From positions 48,977,317-49,041,316 of the forward strand of contig NC_088867.1 of assembly GCF_032884065.1 (NCBI RefSeq): a DNA stretch of 64,000 nucleotides. Reading direction: 5' to 3'. Positions 20,906 through 32,759 of the stretch are shown piece after piece. Numbering within the stretch: position 1 is the stretch's first letter; each line of letters begins with the position of its first letter. This DNA comes from Artemia franciscana. Lineage: Eukaryota > Arthropoda > Branchiopoda > Anostraca > Artemiidae. A program made the translations under genes and the position numbers. Below the pieces are notes generated by a model that was given only the letters and a program-made list of their open reading frames with translations, was not told the origin of the DNA and did no database searches.

Positions 20906-21816
20906 AAACTCTTTAGTAAACGAAACTCTAAAAATCGGAATATTGATGCTAAAAGATACATCAAAAGAATCGGATTTTCATGCTGATTTTAAATATATAA
21001 GTTTCATCAAATTTAGTCTTTGTCATCAAAAGTTACGAGCCTGAGAAAATTTACCTTATTTTGGAAAACAGGGGGAAACACCCCCCAAAAGTCATAGAAT
21101 CTTAGCGAAAATCACACTATCGCATTCAGCGTGTCAGAGATCCCTGTAGCAAAAATTTCAAGCTCCTATCTACAAAAATGTGGAATTTCGTATTTTTTGC
21201 CAGAAGATAGATCACGGGTGCGTGTATATTTGTTTGTTTGTTTGTTTTTTTTTTTCCAGGGGTCATCGTATCGACCAAGTGGTCCTAGAATGTCGTAAGA
21301 GGGCTCATTCTAATGGAAATGAAAAGCTCTAGTGCACTTTTTAAGTAACCATAAAAATTGGAGGGCACCTAGACCCCCTCCCCCGCTAATTTTTTTCCCA
21401 AATTCAACGGATCAAAATTTTGAGATAGCTATTTTGTTCCGCATAGTCAAAAACCATAATAAGTATGTCTTTAGGGATGACTTACTCCCCCGCAGTCCCT
21501 GGGGGAGGGGCTGCAAATTACAAACTTTGACCAGTGTTTAAATACAGTAATGGTTAATGGGAAGTGTAGAGACGTTTTCAGGGGGATTCTTTTGGTTTGG
21601 GGGTTGGGCTGAGGAAAGGGGGCTATGTGGTAGGATCTTTCCTTGGATGAATATGTCATGGGGGAAGAGAAACTCAATGAAAAGTGCGCAGGGTTTTCTA
21701 GCATTACTATAAAAAAAAACAATGAAAAAATAAACATGAAAAAGTTTTTTCAATTGAAAGTAAGGAGTAGCATTGAAACTTAAAACGAACAGAGATAATT
21801 AAGCATATGAGGGGTT

Positions 21817-21894
21817 CTAAAAATACTTTAGCATAAAGAGCAATGTATTTAGGAGGAAATAAATACATCGCTCTTTATGCTAAAGTATTTTTAG
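21817..21894. repeat. Near-perfect hairpin
   Basis: CTAAAAATACTTTAGCATAA at the left returns as the reverse complement at the right, with only a ~6-10-base loop around AGGAGG. It replaces the longer-looped inverted repeat of R1 copies 1 and 3. Confidence 0.9.
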
Positions 21895-22314
21895 TAATTT
21901 CAACTACTTATTCTACGACCTTTCTGATTCAGGGGTCATTCTTAAAGAATTGGGACAAAACTTGAGATTTAGTATAAAGAGCGAGGTATTAACGAGGGGA
22001 CACACCCCCTCATATACATAATAAAAATATAAGAATATAAAAGTTTGTTACGTAAGTTAATTCTTAAGTTACGAATATTTTTTACTAATAAAAACGTTCG
22101 TTAAAAATTAAAAGTTCTAGTTACCTTTTTAAGTAACCGAAAAATTGGAGGGCAACTACGCCTCCTTCCCCACCCCTTATTTCTCAAAATCGTCTGATCA
22201 AAATTAAGAGAAAGCCATTTAACCAAAAAAAATTAGTATACAAATTTCATTTTAATAATTTATGTGCGGAGAGCCAAAATCAAACATGCATTAATTCAAA
22301 AACGTTCAGAAATT

Positions 22315-22606
22315 AAATAAAAAAACTAGTTTTTTTAACTGAAAGTAAGGAGCGACATTAAAACTTAAAACGAACAGAAATTACTCCGTATATGAAATGG
22401 GTTTTCCCCTCCGCAATCCCTCGCTCTTTACGCTAAAGTTTGACTCTTTGCCACAATTCTAATTTTTAAAACAATTAAAAACTTTAGCCTAAAGAGCGAG
22501 GTATTGCGGAGGGGAAAACCCATTTCATATACGGAGTAATTTCTGTTCGTTTCAAGTTTTAATGTCGCTCCTTACTTTCAGTTAAAAAAAAACTAGTTTT
22601 TTTAAT
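22315..22606. repeat. R1 terminal palindrome, ~125-bp arms
   Basis: Arms 22315-22440 and 22481-22606 with a 40-bp loop. Both include the GGAGCGACATTAAAACTTAA / CGAACAGAAATTACTCCGTA blocks in opposite orientation. Confidence 0.92.
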
Positions 22607-23335
22607 TTAATTACCAACAGGTCGGAATAAATATTAAAGTTTGTGTGCCAAGGAGTCTTACTCTGAAAACAGATTTTTAATTTGGGGTTAAGGAAGAAAT
22701 TTTAATTTTCGACTTTTTCCAATCAGTTTGAAAGTTTAAGGGATCGTTCCCTGCAAAAGGGGAGCTAAAATTTTGTTTGTCAAAGGTTATAGCATAAGGA
22801 ATCAAAGCATAGGCCAAAACCTGCTTTTCTGATTAGCAAAAGCTTTCAGAAATTTTCTCTGGGTCAGTAATCTCCCCAAAGAAAAAAAAAAAAAAACAAA
22901 CAATAAGAATGGTTAACCATAAAATTGGGCCCAGATATGGCCAAAAATCTTTTATTTCTTTAATAGATGGAACAAATTCGTAATTTCCTCCATAAAATGG
23001 ATATCAAACAGAAAAACATATTAAATTCAGGCACGAGTCCCTATGGCCCAAAATGGGCCCAACACCCTATTTTTTTTAAAGTCTTCTTTATATAATTGTT
23101 AATTAAAGCAAGCTTATATCCAAGGTTATGCATAGGATGGGGAGGAGGGTGGCTTCAATCCTAGATGACAAATAATCCTGTTCCACTGAGGACAAAAAAC
23201 CATGTAAGGGCTTGAATGTCATTTATAGTGCTTTTCTGAAAAAAAAAATAACAGTCTTTCTTTTATGAATATAACCTGGAAAATAAAAAATGACTGAAAT
23301 TTCCGAATAATTCTTTCTTTCTCTTTCTTTTCTTA
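22607..23335. other. No gene; repeat-like spacer
   Basis: AT-rich DNA with GGGGTTAAGG and GGGCCCAGATATGGCC-like phrases resembling 16130-16790, the region upstream of R1 copy 1. It may be a 5' extension of R1. No coding sequence. Confidence 0.5.
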
Positions 23336-25020
23336 CGTTTCAAACAGTTCGTGGTAACGAACTAGAGTAAGGAGCGACCCGGCTCAATAGAAACCAAAAC
23401 TCTAAAAAATGGAATTTTGAAACCAATAGTTACATCAAAAGAATCGCATTTTAATGCTGATTTTAAACATATAAGTTTCATCTCGATCAGTAATACCCAT
23501 CAAATGTTACGAGCCTGAGAAAAGTTGCCTCATTTTAGAAAATAGGGGGAAACACCCCCTAAAAGTCATAGAATCTTAACAAAAATCACACCATCAGATT
23601 CAGCACATCAGAGAACCTTATTGTAGAAGTTTCAAGCTCCTATATACAAAAATGTGGAATTTCGCATTTTTTGCCAGAAGACAGATCACGGATGCGTGTT
23701 TATTTGTTTTTTTGTTTGTTTGTTTTTTTTCCAGGGTGATCGTATCGATTGAGTGGTCCTAGAATGTCGCAAGAGGGCTCATTCTAACGGAAATTAAAAG
23801 TTCTAGTGCCCTTTTTAAGTGACCAAAAACATTCGAGGGCACCTAGGCCCCCTCCCACGCTCATTTTTTCCCAAAAGTCACCAGATCAAAATTCTGAGAT
23901 AGCCATTTTATTCACCATAGTCAAAAAACCTAATAACTATGTCTTTAGGGACGACTTACTCCCCCACAGTCCCCGTGGGAGGGGCTGCAAGTTACAAACT
24001 TTGACCTGTGTTTACATATAGTAATGATTGCTGGGAAGTCTACAGACGTTGTCAGGGGGATATTTTTTGGTTTAGGGGGAGAGTTGAGGGGGGGGTTACG
24101 TGGGAGGATATTTCCATGGAGAAACTTCTCATGGGGAAGAGAATTTCAATGAAGGGGCGCAGGATTTTCTAGCATTATTTGAAAAAAAAAAACAATGAAA
24201 AATAAATATGAAAAGTTTTTTCTACTGAAAGCAAGCACCAGCATTAAAACTTAAAACGAACAAAAATTATTACGCATATGAGGGGCTTACCTCCTCGTTA
24301 TACCTCACTCTTTAAGCTAAAGTATTTTTAGTAATTTCAACTATTTATTCTATGGCCTTTGTGATTCAGAGGTCATTCTTAAGGAATTGGGACAAAATCT
24401 AAGCTTTAGTGTAAAAAGCGAGGTATCGACGAGGGTTGAACCCCCTCATATACGCAATAAAACATACGACTAAAGAAGTTCGTTACGTAAGTTAATTCGT
24501 AAGTTACGCATACTTTTTACCAATGAAAACGTTTGCAAAAAATTGAAAGTTCTAGTTGCTTTTTTAAGTAATCAAAACTTGGAGGGTAACTAGGCTTCAT
24601 CCCTCGCTCCTTTTTCTCAAAATCTCCCGATTAATTGCAAATTAATTAATATGCAAATTTCGTTTTAATTATTTATGGTCGGAGAGCCAAGATCAAAACA
24701 TGCATTAATTCAAAAACGTCCAGAAATTAAATAAAAAAAACAAGTTTTTTTTAAATGAAAGTAAGGAGCAACATTAAAACTTAAAACGAACAGAAATTAC
24801 TCCGTATATGAAAGGGGCTTTTCCTCTTCAACGCCCAGTTCTTTACGCTAAAGTTTCTTACTGTTTTAAATATAGTGTTATGAAAAAGAGTCAAACTTTA
24901 GCGTAAAAAGCGAGGCGTTGAGGAGGAAAAGCCCTTTCATATACGGAGTAATTTCCGTTCGTTTTAAGTTTTAATGTTGCTCCTTACTTTCATTTAAAAA
25001 ACTTGTTTTTTTTATTTAAT
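23336..25020 (+). repeat. Interspersed repeat R1, copy 3 (full length, ~1.68 kb)
   Basis: Most complete copy: starts TTTCAAACAGTTCGTGGTAACG and ends in the palindrome and TTTTTTTTATTTAAT. It has no open frame of note. An inner inverted repeat lies at about 24275-24450 and a terminal palindrome at 24728-25020. The uninterrupted Helitron-site equivalent lies at about 24490-24500. Confidence 0.85.
24728..25020. repeat. R1 terminal palindrome
   Basis: Arms 24728-24856 and 24893-25020 with a ~36-bp loop; same sequence family as 22315-22606 and 61647-61950. Confidence 0.9.
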
Positions 25021-25150
25021 TGATATACAAAAACACTGTTCAATTACATGCCATTGTAAGTAAAGTGCAAATGACAATGGCCTTTTGGTGGATTTGAGGG
25101 GACAGCATTCCCATTGTTATTTCTGAACATTAATAAAAACTATGGTTTTC
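25021..25150. other. Short unique spacer
   Basis: Non-coding DNA between the R1 palindrome and the 264-bp tandem repeat; nothing recognised. Confidence 0.5.
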
Positions 25151-25940
25151 TTATTATAATGTTGTTGAAAAACATACTATCCGAAACACAGATCACTATC
25201 TGTAAAGTAAAAATTACACTGTCAAAGATTGTCACAGATGACAAATAAGACTGATCTTAAGAATGAACTTTCTCAAACTGTACAGGTAGCAATTAATATA
25301 AATCTGGAATATTAAATTCCTCGTATTCCCGGTGATCTTAACTCATCATAAGGTGCTTGGTAAACACAGCAGAAGTGCACGCATCGAGAAAAGAACGACG
25401 ATGATCGACGACGATTATTATAATGTTGTTGAAAAAGATACTATTCGAAACGCAGATCACTATCTGTAAAGTACAAATAACACTGTCAAAGATTGTCACA
25501 GATGACAGATAAGACTGATCTCAAGAAGGAACTTTATCAAACTGTACAAGTTGCAATTAATATAAATCTGGAATATTAAATTCCTCGTATTCTCGGTGAT
25601 ATTAACCCATTCTAAGGTGCTTGGTAAACACAGCAGAAGTGCACGCATCGAGAAAAGAACGACGATGATCGACGACGATTATTATAATGTTGCTGAAAAA
25701 CATACTATTTGAAACACAGATCACTATCTGTAAAGTAAAAAGAACAATGTTAAAAATTGTCATAGATGACAAATAACACTGATATCAATAAAGGCCTTTA
25801 TCAACCTGTACAGGTAGCAATTAATATAGATCTAGGATATTAAATTCCTCGTATTCTCGGTGATCTTAACTCATCCTAAGGTGCTTGGTAAACACAGCAG
25901 AAGTACGCGCATCGAGAACAGAACAATGATGATCGAATTG
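25151..25940. repeat. 264-bp tandem repeat, three copies
   Basis: TTATTATAATGTTG starts at 25151, 25415 and 25679, a period of exactly 264 both times. Units share CAGATCACTATCTGTAAAGTA, AATTCCTCGTATTC and CACGCATCGAGAA. The third is the most diverged. The last unit breaks down at about 25940. Confidence 0.93.
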
Positions 25941-26037
25941 GCAACGGCCCAAGGCCAAGTGAAAGAGAGTAGCATCGTCCTATCATATTGTCTGACAGTC
26001 CCCTTGACGGAACAGTCTTCCACTTCTTATTTGATTA

Positions 26038-26112
26038 CTAGCTGTTGGGGTGGCGCTTCGCGTAAGTCGTTACGCGCCATTGTAGTTGTGTCCCTGTGTC
26101 CCACATGTGAAT

Positions 26113-26183
<71 letters not shown>

Positions 26184-26889
26184 TTTAACTACGTAAAACA
26201 TGCGAATCTACAACATTCTTCGCTGTCCCATTGTCTGTGCATATAAATAGATTGTCAGGTTTACTGACTCTTGAACATGCAACATATAATTGTCCATGGG
26301 AAAAACAATCCGTATTCAGATCTATACCTCATTATTCTAATGATGTGTCCCTGTGTCCCGGTCGTCATTTATATTCCCTGTGTCCCAGTCGTCATTTGTG
26401 TCCCGGTGTCCCAGTTTGTAATTTCTCTATGAGGGTCCCGGTCGTCATTTATATTCCCTGTGTCCCGGTCGTCATTTGTGTCCCGGTGTCCCGGTTTGTA
26501 ATTTCTATTCGATCAATCCTTGTGTCCCGGTCGTCATTTATATATCCCGCTTGTGCCCCCGGCGTCCCCGTTGTAGTTGTGTCCCTGTGTCCCGGTCGTC
26601 ATTTATATTCCCTGTATCCCGGTCGTGATTTGTGTCCGGGTGTCCCAGTCTGTAATTACTCTTTGAGGTTCCCGGTCGTCATTTATATTCCCTGTGTCCC
26701 GGTCGTCATTTGTGTCCCGGTATGTAATTTCATCAGTTGACAAACATGACGTCAGTCGACAAACAACTTCATGACGCATACAGCTCAATCCTTATAATGA
26801 TGTCACTCGACAAATATGACGTCAGTTGACACACAAACATGACGTCACTCGACACACACACACAGACAACTTATTTTTATATATGTAGA
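26038..26889 (-). mobile_element. Complete non-autonomous Helitron (H10), 852 bp
   Basis: On the minus strand it runs from TC (GA at 26888-26889) to CTAG (26038-26041), flanked by A at 26037 and T at 26890. The 3' side has lost the second hairpin (GGCGCTTCGCGTAAGTCG). The interior is a TA tract, helicase-end relic, minisatellite (26343-26735) and TGACGTCA motifs. No ORF. Confidence 0.92.
26343..26735. repeat. Minisatellite array (GTCCCGGTCGTCATTT)
   Basis: Alternating GTCATTTATATTCCCTGTGTCCCGG and GTCATTTGTGTCCCGGTGTCCCAG units with TCTGTAATTTCTCTTTGAG spacers. Confidence 0.9.
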
Positions 26890-27093
26890 TTTGGGGCTGC
26901 TTATATATAATCTTCATGCACTTGCAGGCCCTGCGTCTGCTGGTAATCCAGGTCCTGTATTACCAAGAAGAGACCAATCCCACTGTGTCACCCCAGGATT
27001 AAAAAGCAAAAATAGTAGTTCTGTGTTTGCAATCACTGCCGTAATCTGATTGCATCTCTTAATCCACAATTCAAAGGGAGAATCTCAGAAAGT
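26890..27093. other. Unique spacer before satellite
   Basis: No coding or repeat signal recognised. Confidence 0.4.
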
Positions 27094-28299
27094 CAGTACC
27101 ATTATAGCTAAATTTGTGCATGAATCAGTTGCAACAGTTAGGAAGTCAAACCGATTACTTTCTTATCAGTGGCATATTGCAGTGAAATATACAACATGTG
27201 GCCACTATAGACGTGATGAGATCAAATCAGTACCATTATAGCTAAATTTGTGCATGAATCAGTTGCAACAGTTAGGAAGTCAAACCGATTACTTTCTTAT
27301 CAGTGGCATATTTCAGTGAAATATACAACATGTGACCACTATAGACGTGATGAGATCAAATCAGTACCATTATAGCTAAATTTGTGCATGAATCAGTTGC
27401 AACAGTTAGGAAGTCAAACCGATTACTTTCTTATCAGTGGCATATTTCAGTGAAATATACAACATGTGACCACTATAGACGTGATGAGATCAAATCAGTA
27501 CCATTATAGCTAAATTTGTGCATGAATCAGTTGCAACAGTTAGGAAGTCAAACCGATTACTTTCTTATCAGTGGCATATTTCAGTGAAATATACAACATG
27601 TGGCCACTATAGACGTGCTGAGATCAAATCAGTACCATTATAGCTAAATTTGTGCATGAATCAGTTGCAACAGTTAGGAAGTCAAACCGATTACTTTCTC
27701 ATCAGTGGCATATTTCAGTGAAATATACAACATGTGACCACTATAGACGTGATGAGATCAAATCAGTACCATTATAGCTAAATTTGTGCATGAATCAGTT
27801 GCAACAGTTAGGAAGTCAAACCGATTACTTTCTTATCAGTGGCATATTTCAGTGAAATATACAACATGTGACCACTATAGACGTGATGAGATCAAATCAG
27901 TACCATTATAGCTAAATTTGTGCATGAATCAGTTGGAACAGTTAGGAAGTCAAACCAATTACTTTCTTATCAGTGGCATATTTCAGTGAAATATACAACA
28001 TGTGGCCACTATAGACGTGCTGAGATCAAATCAGTACCATTATAGCTAAATTTGTGCATGAATCAGTTGCAACAGTTAGGAAGTCAAACCAATTACTTTC
28101 TTATCAGTGTCATATTTCAGTAAAATATACAACATGTGACCACTATAGACGTGATGAGATCAAATCAGTACCATTATAGCTAAATTTGTGCATGAATCAG
28201 TTGCAACAGTTAGGAAGTCAAACCGATTACTTTCTCATCAGTGGCATATTTCGGTGAAATATACAACATGTGACCACTACAGACGTGATGAGATCAAAT
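27094..28299. repeat. 134-bp satellite, nine copies
   Basis: CAGTACCATTATAGCTAAAT recurs at 27094, 27228, 27362, 27496, 27630, 27764, 27898, 28032 and 28166, exactly 134 bp apart. Identity is very high. Copies 1, 4 and 7 carry GTGGCCAC where the others have GTGACCAC, and copies 4 and 7 also have GTGCTGAG for GTGATGAG, giving a trimeric (402-bp) higher-order pattern. The period is not a multiple of three, so open frames through it are incidental. Confidence 0.97.
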
Positions 28300-29319
28300 T
28301 AGACCACAAGTTGTATTTCATTAGATCCTTCCTAAAGTTGATGGAAAATGAGCCTAATTATGAATCTGATATTGTTCGGACATGCAGCAGGATTAAAAGA
28401 CTAAACACGAGCTCACTATGGAAGTGACCGATAAATCCTAAGCATTGCGTATGACCGAGCTTAAATTCAATTCGTACCAAAATTTGAAATTAAAAAATTC
28501 CGTAAAAAATTGCCGTCACGGGTTAACTTTAAGAAAAAAAAAATAGGCAAGCGACCCGGAGGATGGTTAGTAAAGTATTGAAGGAAGATTTGGCTAGTAT
28601 ATACACATATATCTATAAAAGTTTCTGGACATTACTATCTTGTAATGTCCAGCTCAAGCAGAGCTAAGATACTAAAAAACAGACAAAAAGACGAACAGTA
28701 GTTTAAGTTTTAAATCTTGTGGGGAACAATGAAGAAGTTTCCTCAAGGAAGAATAAAAGAAAGATGACCATGAAATGATATGAGGAAAAATAAAGATTCT
28801 TACAGCGAGTCAGCATACAACAATCTTGGGTGACACCAAAGACCTCGAAAGGCACCGAATGATGGTACGCAAGATTTGCACAATAGTTTGCTCATAAAGC
28901 TGTTTAACAAGGGTGACGTCAAACTAAATTCTAAAAAGAAACCCAGGTTTTATGCCCCTATCTTAACTAAAGTGCTGATTCTTCAAAAGCATGTATCAAT
29001 ACAATAAATGGTCATTAATTCTAAAAGAAGTCCTAGACCCACCAACTAAGGGAATATTAATTCTAAAATTTGTGTGCAACTTCTTTTCAATTAGTTGACA
29101 TAACATTTGCTCATTATATGCATCTGCCTATAGTAGGCACTTTGCTATTAGGGTCTACGAAGCGGCATCTTCTAATGGCCTCAGATTACTTACCTAAAGT
29201 GGGAGGCCCGGGAGAAATTTCGTATCATATGAAGTTGTTTTATATTAAGAAGATAAGATTTATACCATCCCCCTCCTGGCTTTATGGCAGGGAGTGCAGA
29301 GAGTTATTGGTTTAACCAC
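28300..29319. other. No gene recognised
   Basis: AT-rich DNA. A frame running out of the last satellite unit and an 81-codon frame at 29070-29315 lack recognisable domains. Confidence 0.5.
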
Positions 29320-30015
29320 TCAAGGAACCTTTTTTCGGCTTCTGTTGTATCCCTTTTTCTCTTGGTACTCAGCATAAGTTACTTTCAGTTCATAATAAGT
29401 TAGTTTAGGCAACAGGATGTGCAATTTTGCAACAGTTTTGCGAAAGGAAGACGCCAGGGGAGGTTTTAACGAGCTGAATAATGCAAACTCGGCATCTTTG
29501 GGAAAATCAGCTATATCTTTTTCAAATAGAATGCGGTGAACTTGAAAGTTAACCCAAACTGGGTTTCGCTCTGGAAATGCTACTAATATTTGATCAGATT
29601 TGGTTCCATTACTCAGCTCAGCTTTTATTCGGTCTTCCTCAATCTTAGTTATTGTAGCTGTGAGTAACCTTGGCTGACAATAATGCTGCCAAAAACTGAT
29701 CCACTCAGGTATTTCTACATCAGTATTACTATTCTCGTTAAGTTTCTCATTCACATTTTTAACAACCAGCTCCCAACCGGTGGTACCATTTGCAACATTG
29801 CGATAAAGGTTGCTACAATCAGTTATGCACAGCCATTCATTTCTATTATTAATCATATTTTGTATTTCCTTCTTATAGAAAACCTCCCGATCAGTCCTCT
29901 TGAGCGCTTTCTTATATTCTTTTAATGTGTAGCTGTAGATTTCACCTTCCAACAAATTTGCAACATTTTCACTTCCCCATGGAATCTCTTGCTTAGCTCC
30001 TGTTCGTTTAGCCAT
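29320..30015 (-). CDS. Hypothetical protein, 231 aa
   Basis: Single uninterrupted frame with ATG in good context (ACAAATGG), starting MAKRTGAKQEIPWGSENVAN and ending ...GYNRSRKKVP. Hydrophilic, with a Lys/Glu-rich N-terminal third (YKKALKRTDREVFYKKE), a central Cys/Trp-containing part (NEWLCITDCSNLY, ISFWQHYCQPRLL) and a basic C-terminus. No signal peptide or membrane segment is seen, and I do not recognise a family. It is longer than any other non-transposon frame in the window and free of stops, so a host exon, an intronless gene or an unrecognised element gene are all possible. No polyadenylation signal was identified with confidence. Confidence 0.45.
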   Translation of the reverse strand: MAKRTGAKQEIPWGSENVANLLEGEIYSYTLKEYKKALKRTDREVFYKKEIQNMINNRNEWLCITDCSNLYRNVANGTTGWELVVKNVNEKLNENSNTDVEIPEWISFWQHYCQPRLLTATITKIEEDRIKAELSNGTKSDQILVAFPERNPVWVNFQVHRILFEKDIADFPKDAEFALFSSLKPPLASSFRKTVAKLHILLPKLTYYELKVTYAEYQEKKGYNRSRKKVP

Positions 30016-30315
30016 TTGTGAATAATCGCTCTATAAACCTACTACAGCAAACATGAATTAACATGTTTATTTCAGTTTTTTAGACTGTTGATTATTAAAA
30101 TGCTGTTCCTTTAAATTTGAATACTATGATTTGTATTATGCCAAGATTAATGTCAAGTTACTTTTGCAATTTCAAAATGTGAACATATTAAATAACAGAA
30201 ACAAAATTTCTTTTAGAATATTAGTAATAATTTTTTATCATATTAAGATCCCTTCAAACATAATCTCCTGCGTTGCATAGAAGTGTGTCATGAAAAGATA
30301 TGATAAGTCAGGCCC

Positions 30316-30723
30316 TCAGTAATTTTTCAGAGGAACACCACAAACCAGTAATTTGAAAGACGCACCATCTACTAACACCATATTCAATAAATACCGGCTA
30401 CTGTGTTTTCCTTGTAATATTTCTTTATCTGGCTCTGCTGTGGACTGATGATTATCCCAAAAATTTGAGAGGCCATTTCTGAGGATGAAAACTTTGTCAG
30501 GGAGTGCAAAGAGGTTAATTTCGCATGGGAAGCGGTGATGTAATTCTTTTTTTATTTTATTTTCTCGGCGCAAATAGTAGGACACAAATGTAACACTTTT
30601 TTGACAAGATGATATAATACATGTATCTTTTGAGTTCCGCTTCTGGATAATTGAATGTATTAAAAACAAGCCCTTCTCACCACCCAAAAGAGTTGCAAAT
30701 TCTCCAAAATAGAATTCTAACTA
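30316..30723 (-). CDS. Hypothetical partial protein or internal exon
   Basis: Open on the minus strand from just after a TAG at about 30724 to a stop at 30316, about 135 codons. It contains LEFYFGEFATLLGGEKGLF, CIISSCQKSVTFVSYYLRR, FPCEINLFALPDKVFIL and ends SFKLLVCGVPLKNY. No ATG stands at the open end, so it would be an exon with an upstream acceptor (AG near 30720). Composition is protein-like but I recognise no family. It lies upstream of the 231-aa frame on the same strand, and whether they belong together is unknown. Confidence 0.3.
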
Positions 30724-32654
30724 CGCCCCCGCTTTGCATATACTGGCAATAACTGAGTAAAATTTGTTTTTGGCAGTCTTTTCGTGATAGAGAAAAAATA
30801 GATAATAGCCAATAATCCTAATGCCCACCCTTCTTTACCCTGCCTTGTTGCATTGTGATATATAGCCTATACATAAAATAAACAATAGCCCTAATATAGA
30901 CAAGGGTTATTCCTTTTGTTTTATAATAGCGCTTTATGTATTTTCGCTTTTTTGTTTTTCAATTTTTTCACACCCTTGTTATGTGCTTTGTTTAAGCTAA
31001 GTATTCTTTCCCCGATTGCAAAGGCCTGCAGGTGTAAAGCCGAAAGATTGCGACTTTAATTATTATTATAATAAGACAGTTTTGATGCGTTTTAAATCGT
31101 TTTTATTTTGTTTGAATTGTAATCTCATTTCCCTTTGCCTTTCGCTAACTCTGTCTTATTATTATTGCTTATTAACTCGACCCCGTTGCACAGAAATTAC
31201 TGTTTACAATTTTAAACACAGCAAAAAGGAAAGAGAGAAAAGGAAACAAATTGACGTCATAACGAGAAAAGAGGGACCACGTTTGAACAAATTTGTTTTA
31301 TATAAAATATTATGTTTTAGAAGTTATAGAAGGCTTTAGAATTATTTATAATTATATAATTTAATTATATTTTAGAAGGCTCACATTATGTTTTAGAAGT
31401 TACAGCTTTTTGAGCGCTGGCAGCTAAAAAATCTGAACTATCTTAAAAATTTTAACACAAACCAAATATAATTTGAAAACAAACACGAATTCAAACAGTC
31501 CCTATTCAGCACCAAAATGTTTCCATCTTCAACCTGAATTGGAAAAGTTGCCTATGGGCTGTGTTTCCAACTAAAAGGAGGAGCTCTAAGAAATCATCAC
31601 AGCTAACCCCAAAACACTGGCAGGAGATTTAAAAAAAATGTGTATTACAAAGCCTGGTCACAGATGATAAATGCAAAACCGGTCAAGGTGACTATGTAAA
31701 GAAGCAACCTTGATTGCACATTACTTTCGGTCATGATAATAATTTTACATATTCATCCATCTTTCCTTTACAGACAATCGTCTATTTAAAAACAAAAAAA
31801 ATAAACAACCTTTGTAAGCAGAAATACTTTCAAGGGGGAAGGGAGGACAGAGGGGGGCACTTGCCCTGGGCACAGAAATTTTAGGAGCACAAAATTGAAA
31901 ATCAACAATATAACTGTTATAACCATTTTTTTAGTTTTAAAATTTGTATTTTTACTGAATTAAAGAGAAGGCCGCACTCGACAGTAAGTATAACCAAATT
32001 GAACCCAAATTTTCCTTATTCCCATATCTTCATTACCATTGCTTGAAAATAAAATTAAGTAGACTTAGCAATAAAAGTAAAATATTGCTATTGTTTATAT
32101 CCCATTCGGATGTTCCACGAACTCCAAGATATGGAACAAAAAATTCAATACCGACACATTTCCTTAAAGAAACCTAATGATATGCTAGAAATAATTGTGC
32201 AATACGGAGATGAAGGGATGTTTGTAAAAATAAGAGTTGCCTATCAAATATTATTAGCGACGGTGGCGTTGATTTCCAGTAAGGAGTCGTCGTTTATTTT
32301 AGACTTTAGATCCTTGGTAGCCAGGAATGGCGCATAGGGCGTCTAAAACACTTCACCAGACACCACAGGGCTGAGCTGCAGCCCTATTGCCCTCCCACTG
32401 TGGTCGAAGAGACATTTCCCTCTACTCGTATCCTGTTCATACTGTCATCGCAAGGTGTGTTTTGGTCGACCTATTTTGTAGCTCCCTTAAGGGCAATCAC
32501 TGTTTGGCGTAGGAAGGCCGTGGTCAAGGTTCGTCAATCTCCTACGTCTCAGAATGTCAGTATATAACAGTTGACCAGTTTCCCAGCAGACTTCTAGTGG
32601 ATATAGCTGAACTGTAGTAAGGAACAACATATTGTGAAGAATTATCAGTATTTA
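30724..32654. other. No gene recognised; some repeat-like sequence
   Basis: Mostly AT-rich. A 107-codon frame at 31016-31339 has no domain signal. Around 31830-31900 a G-rich phrase (GGGGGGCACTTGCCCTGGGC) and 32340-32640 (CTCCTACGTCTCAGAATGTC) look like old interspersed repeat DNA, but I cannot classify them. Confidence 0.4.
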
Positions 32655-32759
32655 TCAATATATATATATATAAATAAGTTGTCTGTGTGTCGAGTGACGT
32701 CACTGTCCGCATATGACGTCTGAATTATTTCATCACATACCAATTCAAAAACGAATGTA

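Larger units (their letters stand above)
20906..22606 (+). repeat. Interspersed repeat R1, copy 2
   Basis: Slightly 5'-truncated but otherwise full-length. It shares all landmarks with copies 1 and 3. It contains a 78-nt hairpin (21817-21894) and ends in a long palindrome (22315-22606). It holds an uninterrupted version of the site into which Helitrons inserted in copy 1 (about 22060-22070). Confidence 0.85.

Noticed and set aside
26231-26740. 169-codon frame rich in VPVVICVPV-type repeats (and similar frames at 46645, 49725, 7522)
   Set aside because: Translation of the minisatellite. Period and frame vary between copies; no coding signal.
27094-28299. Nine regular repeats as a CRISPR array
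   Set aside because: The 134-bp units are contiguous with no variable spacers, and the context is eukaryotic; it is satellite DNA.
31016-31339. 107-codon plus-strand frame as a gene
   Set aside because: Biased composition, no start context or domain, and AT-rich surroundings.
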